This document shows positions 51,501 to 60,069 of a stretch of 64,000 nt of DNA, one piece after another. Location of the stretch: contig JAREIK010002440.1 in assembly GCA_029783825.1 (NCBI GenBank), positions 1,256,974 through 1,320,973 of the forward strand. Direction: 5' to 3'. The notes beneath the pieces are model-generated. The model was not told where the DNA came from, made no database searches, and saw only the letters and a program-made list of their open reading frames with translations. Origin of the DNA: Sapria himalayana (Eukaryota > Streptophyta > Magnoliopsida > Malpighiales > Rafflesiaceae). The position numbers and the translations under genes were made by a program. Each line of letters begins with the position of its first letter. Position 1 is the stretch's first letter.

Positions 51501-54500
51501 ATTGACTATAATACCTGCAAGTTAAGTTATAACATTAATTATAAAATATTAAACATCATAAAATATCATTTATTTTAAAATTATCATAATCTACAATTTA
51601 AACTCTTAAGATTATCTTGGATTTAAGTAATAAGCAAGAGAATGTAAAGGTGTGTGACTTTTATTCCATCTTTCCACCAAGATTTCATTCACAATATAAA
51701 AAACTTATAGATTAAAATACATATCAATTCATATAAGTTCAATTATAATTAAAACTTAAACTTTCAATCAAAATAATAAAAATAAAAATTAAATTTTTAG
51801 TATACCTTGAATTATCTGTGGAGCTTTTATGTTCTTTCTTAAAAATAACTTCCTTCACATTTTCAATCATAGAATCCCACCACTCATAAATATTGTAAAG
51901 ACAAGGATTGTCAGTGTCAGCTAATCGAAACATTTCATAAATGAGAGTTATAAAGCTGAGGATATAATCCACATTCATCCAAAAGTCTTTATTTAGGATT
52001 TTATCTATTACTTCTTTAGCTTTCACTAAATCATCGTCTTTATACATTTCTCATTCTTCACTTATCATTAATTACTCCAAGCCTCTTTTTATTGTTTTGA
52101 ATCATTTAAGCATAACAATAATTGAAATAAAACGTGTATCGGCCACTGAAAAATAACTTCAATTTGCAATGATTATTAAACATTGATACTCTCATTGCAT
52201 GATTCATATGAAATTCTTGATAAAAAAAATATCACTTGAAACTTGAGCGATCCAACCACACTTTTCCATCATATCATCATATCTTGAGTGTGTTGGTGCA
52301 CAGATATTCTTTAAAGCAAGATTAAGAGTATAAACCACACATGGGGTCCAAAAGATATGCCGAAATTTTGCTTCCACGATGTATCATGCTGCTTTGCAAG
52401 CTACAGCATTATCAGTTATAACTTAAACTACCTTTTGTGGACTAATCTCTTGTACGGTGTTAATCAATAAATCAACTATAAATTGTTTGTCCTTAGTCTC
52501 TCCTTCACAGTTTATTACTTTCAAAAATATTGGTCCACTTTCAGAGACTGACATGATGTTAATAAGTGATCTTCTTTGAGCATCTGACCATCTATCACAA
52601 CAAATGCTCACTCCTTTCTGATTCCAAATCTTCTTGATTGGTTCTAATTGATTATCAATATTATTCTTCTCCTTCTGCAACAATGTTATTCTTAATGCAT
52701 TATAGCTTGGTAGGAAATAACCTAGAAGTTGACTTGCACTTTTAAAGGCACGTGCATAATAAGGATTTCTAGCAAAGTGAAAAGACAACCCTCCAGAATA
52801 AAACATCCTAGCTATATCACTGTCAACTACTTCACGTGCACCAATTTTGAATGCATTTTCAATTGATCCCATAATCCCCTTTCTCCTTTTTAGATCAATT
52901 GAATTAGCACTAGAAGAGAAATTCTCAAAAAAAAAAATCTGCAATGCTTAATGTGGATAAAGAAACTTGCTTATGATTAGATTGTTTCATTTTTTATTCA
53001 TATTCCTCCATCATCCTTCGCATATCAATCAAATTTTGATTCGTTACTTTCGTACATGATACAATCTCAGCCCCTTTAATTTTCAACAAGTGAGCCTTAA
53101 CTCTATAATATGATCCTCTATATATTTGTCTATAAAAATTACATTGAAAAATAACATTTTCTCCCCCTTTTCCTTTATCCAATTTTGCATCTTTCGTGAC
53201 ATATCTCCATAATGAAGCATTATCATCAACATCTTGAATATTTTGTTGATTACTTTAAGGCTCAAAATTACAACTCATTTTATTGTATAATTCTGCATGA
53301 AAAAAAATTATGCATTTTAAATAATCTATTTTATTTCAAAATTAATTTAATCTAATTTTTTTTCTCCATCAATACTATATTACAATTTTCATTATATTTT
53401 CATTATATTTTCATTATTTACATATTACATTAATTTATTTAAAATAAATTATATAACAAAAACTATTATACTTACATATTATATATTACTATATATTACA
53501 TACTACAAAAAGTATTCATATTTATATATTTCATATTTTAATATTACATATTTATTATTATTCTTAAAATCATATATTTAAAATTAAAATAAATTATTTG
53601 TTTATTATATTTTGCATATATATTAAACAAACAATAATAATTAAAATATAAAAAAAAATTTAAACTCTTTATCCTCTGCCCCCTCAAGTTACTGTTTCTA
53701 GCCCCCCCCCTCCCTGTAATAAATAAAATCATGCTTTGAACCACTCCCCCTCCCCCTCTCGTTACAGCTTCCAACACCCCCCCCTCCTCCCGTTACAGCT
53801 TCCAACACCCCCCTCCCATTACAGCTTCCAACACCTCCCCCCCTCTCATTACAGCTTCCAACACCCCCCACCCCATTACAGCTTATAAAATTAGGTTACC
53901 TTAGGTACTGTCGGCAGTGTGCTCCTCAGTTTCCAACTTCCCTGCCCCCCCCTCCGTTAGACGCAATGACAAACTAATTCCCGCAATCAACTTCGTCGGC
54001 CACTCACTGTCGGCGGTGTGCTCCTCGATTTGTTGGAAGAGTAATGCGTTAATATATAGAGTATTTCCGACGCATCAGAATCGTAAAAATGCATCAGTTT
54101 GGTAACCGACGCATCAGTTTCGTAACAACACGTCGGATACATCTCCGATGCATCTTTCTGATACGCCACGTGGCGTATCGAACACGTATCCGACTAGAGG
54201 TGTCAACCAGGCCGGCCCGGGCCGGCCAAGCAAGAGGCACGGTTCGGTCGTGCCCAGGTTAGGCACGAGCCGTGCCGTGACATGCCTGACCCAGCACGGT
54301 TCGACCCGTGGCACGGCACACTGGCACGGGTTCGTCCAGTGTCAGGTGTCCCCCGAGCCCGACACTGTGATCGCCCCTCCCACAAAAAAGACCGCGGGTC
54401 AGGTCTGATTGGACCCGACCAGCGGTCCCACGAGGCCCGAACCATACTGCCAGGCCTAGCCCGAGCGGGCCCAGCACAGCACGACACGGTCTTCCATGCC

Positions 54501-56795
54501 TGCGGGCCGTGCCGAGCCAGGCACGGCACAATACAGCAACCATGTCATGCTTTGCCCGGCACGAAGGCACGCTCGTGCTCAAAAAAATAGGTCGGCCCGG
54601 CCCGGCCCATTTGACACCTCTATATCTGACACATGTCCGTACTGTGTCCATGTGTCGGACACGTGGACACGGCTGTCCAGTGGTATATTCGTGCTACTTA
54701 GATCATATATATTAAAAGACTAACATATTATTGTTGCCCATTGTTGACTACTATTTTTGTGTTTTTATAATTTTTTATTTTATTGTTATTTGTGATATTG
54801 TAATAAACCAACTTCACAAAATTGATATATTTTTTATTTAGCTGACTTTTATTTATTTTTATTTTAAATACTTTACAATTTATTTTTAATATTTAAAAAT
54901 TTAAAAATTAAATTTTTACTTTTAAGGCAAACTTTATCTGTCAAAGTCGGTCAGGATTTGTATGGCTCCATGACAATTGACAATTTAGCATAGGCATTAA
55001 GCCTTAGGTTAGGCATGGGCACATGGCTAAACAAGCATCCAATCCCTAACCCCACTCCTCGGCTCCGAAAACCCAAGCCAAGACCAAGTCATGGGCTATG
55101 GACAGCTTGGTTCATGACCAACCAGACAAGACCCAACACACCTGGTTAAAGAAATTGGATCATCTATCAACAGACCATGCCGAGATGACCTACAATATTG
55201 TGTTGACACAATATGACCTAGACACTCATTTTGTGACATTCGACATTGCACGATGACCTGATTAGATCATCAAGATTCAATTCATATCAGCCCGGCAAGA
55301 CCTAGGCACTCAAACATCATCATTACTTCACCAGAAACACTCTTATAACATGTTGATGTGGCAGAACTAGGGTTTCAACCACAATATTTTTTAAAAAGAA
55401 AAGACAACAACTAAGGAGAAGAAAAAAACACTTAAAATTTAATAGGTAAAAGATTGTTTTTTAAATATAACATAAATCATATATATGATTTGGGAAAACT
55501 AACATATTGGATGCTCAAAAATAATAAAAATAAAAAATATATAAAAAATTAAATCAAACCTAAATAATTTCAATACAAAGACATAACATAAAGTCATGAT
55601 AACTATTATAAATTAACTTTTTAAGATCAAAAAAATAACCAATGAGATTGATTTTTCAATATCAGGTCTCATTACTCTTAATTGTGATCATCATGAAACC
55701 ATTCATATTACTTTAATTATGAACTTTCATGAGTTAATAAATGATATATAAATAATTTATTACCTTATTAAATAAAAATTACAAAATAGATTAATCACTA
55801 AAACTTCAATCAACGCTGGAAATTCACTTCCCTATCATGTCTTCTTGAAAATGATAGGTATATTATATTTGTCTCCTTCAATTTTAGTATTCATGATATG
55901 TGTCTGTGTAACAACTTGTAAGGAGAGACGAGTGTGTGATTTATATTCTAATAATATTTTATGTATTTTATAAAGAATATTCACTTCAAATATTCATAAA
56001 AGCTAGAAATTTACTTATTATTTTTTATTATTAGATATCATAATAAATAATATTGAATTCCATGAGTGTGTTATACACTTTTAGCAAATGAGTATAAAAA
56101 TATGATGAATGAACATTAAAAAAAACAAAATATGAGACAACATAAGAATCAAAGAGATACAAAATAAGTATCAATATGAGACAATATAATTTTCTAGTGG
56201 CTCCAGCACTCATGCAGGCGAAATTCAAGTGTAACAAAGGAGAAACCAACAAAATTCATATCTTTTTTCATGTTTGTGAGTCAAAGCTTAGTTATTGGGA
56301 ATAATTTTTTTGAAATCCGATGGCATTTGAAACTTGGATTCTCAACTAATTTTCGAACAGATCTTATTTCTGCTAGATATAGCATGACTGCTCTCGTATA
56401 ATTCAGTCTTTAAAATGCCTAAACAACCAAAAGAATTCAGTCCAATCATGCTGGTGCTGCCACAAAACCACAGCCTTTTAAGCAACAAGCTAGCCTGAAA
56501 ATTTAGACAATGTAAAATTACCATGTGAGCAGGCTCTACAATTGAGTGACCAGTTTTATCTTTAAACATAACGACAAACTTGTCTGAAATTTTAGAAAAA
56601 AAAGTTAACTAAGTTATTCTTCCCGGGGAAGACTAAGATCCCCAAAACAGACCATGACAAAGAAAACTAGAAACCCATGAAATAGCAAGTGTGCGATAAG
56701 TTACGAAGCATCTGGTTTGACTCTCTTCGGCGCGAACCATGATCAAGAATGATCACGCCGTCTTTCTCCCCGCATCCAGCATGGCAAGAACCCAT
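42471..56795 (-). CDS. SIRB: Sirohydrochlorin ferrochelatase (SirB), exons 1-4 of a split gene
   Basis: SirB inserts Fe2+ into sirohydrochlorin to make siroheme, the cofactor of plastid sulfite and nitrite reductases. Four minus-strand exons join in consistent phase: 56795-56705, 56583-56522, 43012-42902 and 42563-42471. Together they give about 120 residues. The class II chelatase motifs are present: [14 protein letters not shown] with its metal-binding His, VEPAHM with the second His, then [19 protein letters not shown] and [10 protein letters not shown]. Introns have GT/AG borders. One oddity is VLEEPS where the family usually has ELAEPS. Intron 2 is about 13.5 kb and packed with transposons. 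The first in-frame ATG (56795) lacks a transit peptide, so an extra 5' exon is likely. The C-terminus is uncertain (see 33272-33382). Confidence 0.88.
42902..43012 (-). CDS. SIRB: SirB exon 3
   Basis: 111 nt, phase 0 at both ends. The acceptor is AATAAAG (43013-43019), not preceded by a strong pyrimidine tract. The donor is CACCAG|GTAACC. It encodes [20 protein letters not shown], then [17 protein letters not shown], a near-invariant stretch of plant SirB. There are no internal stops. Confidence 0.92.
44518..44570. repeat. (AT)n run adjoining a perfect short hairpin
   Basis: About 11 AT units end at 44540. Next comes CTGCTAAAT-CAT-ATTTAGCAG (44541-44561), a nine-base perfect stem with a three-base loop. 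Confidence 0.9.
44705..44722 (+). repeat. C18 homopolymer
   Basis: Eighteen consecutive C, followed by an A-rich run. This is unusual in this AT-rich sequence and prone to length error. Confidence 0.95.
45685..45765. repeat. Three 27-bp tandem units
   Basis: Units of GCACGACTCACATGCTTTGC + ACATGAG at 45685, 45712 and 45739. The middle copy has two changes. The minus strand reads as a nine-residue repeat (CLMCKACES), but no gene context supports translation. Confidence 0.95.
45963..46375. mobile_element. Family A hAT non-autonomous copy (413 bp)
   Basis: Termini are TAGAGGTGTCAACTGGGCCG and the complement of TAGAGGAGTCAAACGGGCCG. The 8-bp duplication ATGTATGC is perfect (45955-45962 and 46376-46383). 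The interior is GC-rich, with CCGTGCC/GGCACGG words and a central AAAAAAAGCGGCGGGTC block shared with the copies at 54195 and 58242. No coding capacity: open frames here reflect GC content. Confidence 0.97.
46384..47690. other. AT-rich intron DNA, nothing recognised
   Basis: Part of SirB intron 2. No gene or repeat pair is supported. Confidence 0.5.
47690..48060. repeat. (TA)n/TTTATATATATA microsatellite array
   Basis: Continuous TATATATATTTA 12-mer variants; long stretches equal their own complement, so both strands read as Tyr/Ile-rich frames with no meaning. Confidence 0.95.
48072..48854. mobile_element. Family B hAT non-autonomous copy (783 bp)
   Basis: The left end CAAGGAAGCACGGACACGG and right end complement CTAAGAAACACAGACACGG match the termini of the 4.0 kb element at 50724. 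TTTATATA flanks both ends (48064-48071 and 48855-48862); the flanks are AT-rich, so this identity is weaker evidence than usual. The interior has TGCCACGTGGCG-type palindromes, a G-rich minisatellite (48310-48457) and an A/T half with TTTTATAAAATAAAATA inverted words. Confidence 0.82.
48310..48457. repeat. G-rich minisatellite, about 30-bp unit, 5 copies
   Basis: Units start GATTTGAGGGGGGAGGCAGG at 48310, 48340, 48369, 48399 and (as CAATTGAGG) 48428, with variable runs of G. Runs of four or more G recur regularly, so quadruplex folding is plausible. Confidence 0.92.
48863..49230. repeat. Mixed (AT)n / (CA)n / (TG)n microsatellite region
   Basis: Includes GTGTGTGT-type runs (48920-49008), a CACACACA run (49032-49057) and (TA)n at 49098-49150. 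49240-50715 beyond shows only AT-rich DNA without recognised features. Confidence 0.9.
51070..53200 (-). pseudogene. hAT transposase, BED-DUF659-dimerisation type, broken
   Basis: Order on the minus strand: BED-like finger (53182-52994; [20 protein letters not shown], where the usual second Cys is Tyr); DUF659 (52944-52423; [38 protein letters not shown]); its continuation with stops ([31 protein letters not shown], 52430-52290); [20 protein letters not shown] (52000-51900); and the dimerisation end ([20 protein letters not shown], then [15 protein letters not shown], 51240-51110). Stops and frameshifts lie between the pieces. The plain reading is a dead cut-and-paste transposase. Confidence 0.9.
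53688..53885. repeat. C-rich minisatellite, 26-31-bp unit, about 6 copies
   Basis: The unit is near GTTACAGCTTCCAACACCCC plus CCCTCC, at 53761, 53792, 53818, 53848 and 53875, with a weaker copy at 53688. It lies in the 5' untranslated subterminal part of the family B element. Confidence 0.93.
54195..54622. mobile_element. Family A hAT non-autonomous copy (428 bp), nested in family B element
   Basis: Ends are TAGAGGTGTCAACCAGGCCG and the complement of TAGAGGTGTCAAATGGGCCG. The duplication is TATCCGAC (54187-54194) / TATCTGAC (54623-54630), 7 of 8. It shares the AAAAAAGACCGCGGGTC block with 58242-58643. It splits the family B right end, so it is the younger insertion. Confidence 0.96.
54702..56500. 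other. SirB intron 2, proximal part
   Basis: No gene. 54960-55350 is a moderately GC-rich island with 'gcatgggcacatggc' and 'ccaagccaagacc' words; it may be an old hAT end but has no recognisable termini. The rest is AT-rich. Confidence 0.5.
56522..56583 (-). CDS. SIRB: SirB exon 2
   Basis: 62 nt between an acceptor (TTTCAG, 56584-56589) and a donor (GTAATT, from 56521 down). The single base from exon 1 completes a His codon. The product is [21 protein letters not shown], ending in phase 0. EPAHM holds the second conserved His of class II chelatases. Intron 1 is about 121 bp. Confidence 0.9.
56705..56795 (-). CDS. SIRB: SirB exon 1 (chelatase N-terminal motif)
   Basis: Encodes [20 protein letters not shown] followed by [10 protein letters not shown], then one base (C) of the next codon. 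The donor is GTAACT at 56704. The HGSR motif contains the His that binds substrate metal in CbiX/SirB enzymes. The frame stays open upstream of this ATG to a possible acceptor at 56899-56900, so the exon may be longer, up to 56898. That added part is Ser/Thr-rich and could belong to a plastid transit peptide. Confidence 0.85.
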
Positions 56796-57011
56796 CGTTA
56801 TTCCACCCCCAGCACCGCTCAAACACGACGTTTTTGACAAGTTGGTAAAACTCAACTTCCGATCCGTGCAGGAACCATTTGTTAAACAATCATAACTCCT
56901 AAATTTAAAGAGATACCAACCAAAAACATAAAGTGCAATTGTAACGTCTAGAAAGCATTGATTGGAGAAGGATGGTTTGAAATCAAAGACAGAGACGGTT
57001 CACATTACCAC

Positions 57012-57055
57012 CTAGGAAAGCTTCCAACAAGACGTAAATCTAATTCAACACACAT
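57012..57055 (-). other. Possible 5' exon of SirB with start codon
   Basis: ATG at 57055 opens MCVELDLRLVGSFP and reaches a CCTAG|GTGGTAATG donor. Joining to the acceptor at 56899-56900 (AAATTTAG) keeps frame with the main exon 1 reading. This would give a longer N-terminus with a Ser/Thr-rich stretch. The evidence is only splice-site and phase agreement. Confidence 0.35.
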
Positions 57056-57207
57056 GATGTTGCGAATAAGAGACTGCGCAAAGAGAAGAGAGTAGAGACC
57101 CAAAAGACCGTTCGGACACAAATAAACGGAGTAGGCCGTCTAATATTTAACAAACAAAGATGTAGCCTGAAGGTAGACTTGAGTTTGTATTAAGATGTTG
57201 TACAATA
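57056..57207 (-). promoter_or_regulatory. Probable SirB leader and promoter region
   Basis: About 150 bp between the possible first ATG and the edge of the Mutator-like element. The minus strand reads pyrimidine-rich (TCTCTACTCTCTTCTCTTTGC, near 57075-57100), typical of a plant 5' leader. TTAAATATTAG (57139-57149) is a weak TATA-like candidate. Any further promoter sequence must lie inside the transposon arm. Confidence 0.35.
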
Positions 57208-59375
57208 GTGTACATATTAACTAAAAATAGTGTTAATATTTGACATCAAGTACGGCAGCATTTACATTAAATCAAATGTCGTTATTCACAACAACGACAT
57301 TTTAATTAATTCAAATAAAATCATCCACAACGACAGTATTTAGATGAATTAAATTTGCATGCTATAGATACTATTTCTTTATATTTCTCTTGGCATTGTA
57401 TTAAAGGTAACAAAAGGGATTGTAAGAGTTATAGTCCTTTTTTATTTATTCTATTAACGATTACCTAAATGACATCATGTTAACAAGGCATGTGAAGAAT
57501 TTATTTAAAAAATGTGTTTACTTTTCAAGTAGTTTTCTACTTAATTCATTATGTACTTCATTACCGTAAGTTGTGTTACTAATTCTTTTTGTAGATGGAA
57601 CCCTTACAATGTTATAATACTTAGTTTCCATTCTTTTACTTCAAGAAAACAACTTAGTTAAAGCATATCCTTAGAGCTCTTTGTAAATAAATATATGGAA
57701 ATAATAAATAACTAACAAACAATGACATGTTCTATATATAATGATTTTCTTGTGTTTGTTTGTAATGATAGTAGAAATTAATGATGTTAAGAGATGATTT
57801 AATATTTGTTTATGTTTCTATTTTAGTTTCTGTGTTATGAACTTTTCTCATTTATGAAGATCAATTATGTTTTTGATGTTTGATTTTGTAATTTTTTTTC
57901 TCACTTTGTATTTTTGTTTCCTAGTGTGGCTGATTTTAACAAACAAAAAATATATATAAAATACTTAATTGAAAAAAATTATCATAATAAATAATTGTGT
58001 TTTAGGTATGATAGTAATTAACTACTATTTTAATAAATTATAAATATTAACATATTTAGAAAATTAGTTTTTATGAAAATGTACATATCTGTATATTTTA
58101 CCTTATTTACAATGAATATTCTCAAATCAATAGATTCAAATAAGAGTAAAGGGAAATAAAAAAAATAAATAGAACGGTCACTACCATTATTAAGATATGG
58201 TCCTAAAATTTTTAAAGTCACTAGCTTTATGGAGTTGTACATAGAGGTGTCAAACGGGCCGGGCCGGCCCGGCCCAGCACAAGGCACGGCACGGTTCGGC
58301 CGTGCCTAGGCCGGCCCAGCACGATAAAAAAAACGTGCCCGGGCCCGTGCCGTGCCCGGACAAACAAACCACGTGCCGGGCCGTGCCTGGCCCGGCACGG
58401 CACGCCGGCACGCGTGCCTGCGTCGTGAGTCGTGACTCGTGACCCAACCGGGCCCCGCCCCCGATAAAAAGACCGCGGGTCGGGTCCAAACAGACCCGCC
58501 CCGCCCCGCCCCGCCTGCCCTGCCTTGCCGTGCGCCCGTGCCCGAGCGGGCCGGCACGGCACGGCCTTGCCGTGCCCACGGGCCGTGCCGTGCCCGAATT
58601 TAAAAAACCGTGCCGTGCTGGGCCGGCCCGTTTGACACCTCTAGTTGCACACCAAATCCTATTAATTAAAATGCACTTCTTTTAGGACAAAAATTTTTAA
58701 AACTTATCAGCAGAGAAAATAAGAATCAATTGGTTAAATAATCAATAGTGATATTATTATTATTATTATTGTTTTTTTACCACTTGATAGGTTTTGGAAT
58801 GTAGACATTTTCAGACTCCTTATGAGATTGACTTTGGATTTGTTTGTTGATGTCTCCTCATGCCATGAAAAGAAGATCAACTATAATAAGTGATACATAA
58901 ATTGACTTTTTTGAGTGATGAAGTAATAGATGTAGCATATCATGATATCTTAGTGTCATTATATTTGCTTCGTAGGCCACAAAAGCCTACACCCTTAAGA
59001 TGGATTACAAATTAATGGCTCAAATTCAAGACCTCTAATTATAAACTAAACTTGGGTGCTATATTAAATTCTAAATTTTTCTAAAATCTCAAACTCTAAG
59101 AAATTGGTTGTAATACAATTATTATTTATGGAGTTGGAAAATGAAGGAAGCGTTTAAATGATAGAAAAAAAAACATGCAGAAATATAAATATGAACAACA
59201 AAAATAAGACAAAATGACACAATGATAGAAATTGAGGACACTTATTATTTTCTGTATGATAAAGTTGATTTGATATCAGGCTAATGACCTTTCATATTAT
59301 TTAATTTATTTGGGATCATTTTGTATTGGTCAAATTTGTTTGTTTCAATAATTCCCATGATATGTTATTATAATA
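57208..59375 (+). repeat. Left inverted arm
   Basis: Pairs with 60070-62030. The outermost paired phrases are ACTAAAAATAGTG and GGCAGCATTTA. It is interrupted by a family A hAT copy at 58242-58643. Confidence 0.85.
58242..58643. mobile_element. Family A hAT non-autonomous copy (402 bp), nested in the MULE left arm
   Basis: Ends are TAGAGGTGTCAAACGGGCCG on both sides (inverted), the best-preserved pair in the window. The duplication is GTTGTACA (58234-58241) / GTTGCACA (58644-58651), 7 of 8. The interior is very GC-rich, with dense GGCACGG/CCGTGCC words and an AAAAAGACCGCGGGTC block. The matching position in the right arm has no insertion. Confidence 0.97.
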
Positions 59376-59960
59376 GACAAATGCTAAGGACTAAAATAGA
59401 TGTCACATATGAGGGTAGAAAAGTTATTATTGGGCATATGAATATACTGGTTGAATTCATGTTTGAAGATTTGATTGATGTGATATACTGAAGGACAAAT
59501 ATTAACAAAAGAATGTTCAAATTAATGATCAATTATAGGTATCCCCTTAGAAGTGGAAATATGTTTCAATCTTTTCTAATACGTGATGACAGTAGTGTTA
59601 ACTAAATGTTGAATCTAGTTAACACAACAACCATTGAGAAAATTGAACTGTTTATTGAATTTGTTCAAGTCAAGGCACAAATGAACCAATTTGTAGGTGA
59701 CCATGTAAATTTATTTGTTCGTAAAAATTACAATATTGCACAATTTATCTATGGTTGTGGGCCTAGTATCGGTGCATACCAAATACTAGACCAAATGGAT
59801 ATGATGAAGACAATGCAGATGAAGAAGGTAATGATGAGTATGATGTAGATGTTAATGATGAATGTGATGAAGATAAAGAAGATGTTGATGTTGATGGACA
59901 TGCATCCTCCTTTCAAACTTTTAACCAAGTTTTGGAGAATGAAAAAAAGGATATATGTCT
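59376..59960 (+). pseudogene. Mutator-like transposase N-terminal remnant
   Basis: Plus-strand translation of the loop gives TYEGRKVIIGHMNIL, then INYRYPLRSGNMFQSFLIRD, a VN-MLNLVNTTTIEKIELFI stretch and FVQVKAQMNQFVGDHVNLFV, followed by an acidic Asp/Glu-rich run (59800-59900). This resembles the PB1-like N-terminal part of plant MULE transposases, with its acidic linker. The zinc finger, DDE core and SWIM domain are missing, and stops near 59490 and 59605 break the frame. The element therefore could only have moved with help from elsewhere. Confidence 0.65.
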
Positions 59961-60069
59961 CAAAATAAGCACCCTCTTGTGATGTATTAAATCACCCAGA
60001 TGATGAGACAATGGATGCCAGCGTTTATCCCTTCACATGTGATATCTATTATAGTCCTCAACATTTGTC

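Larger units (their letters stand above)
50724..54701 (-). mobile_element. hAT transposon, family B, transposase-bearing relic (4.0 kb)
   Basis: The left end CTAAGAAGCACGGACACGAA and right end complement CTAAGTAGCACGAATATACC form short inverted termini. Flanks ATCATAGA (50716-50723) and ATCATATA (54702-54709) agree at 7 of 8. The transposase lies on the minus strand (about 51070-53200). The right subterminal region holds a C-rich minisatellite, GACGCATCAG repeats and a nested family A copy (54195-54622). It lies inside SirB intron 2, in the same orientation as the gene. Confidence 0.9.

Noticed and set aside
56667..56855. Start of SirB exon 1 at a TTG codon (56855)
   Set aside because: Not a normal plant start. 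The frame is open further upstream, and ATG at 56795, or a spliced upstream ATG at 57055, explains it better.
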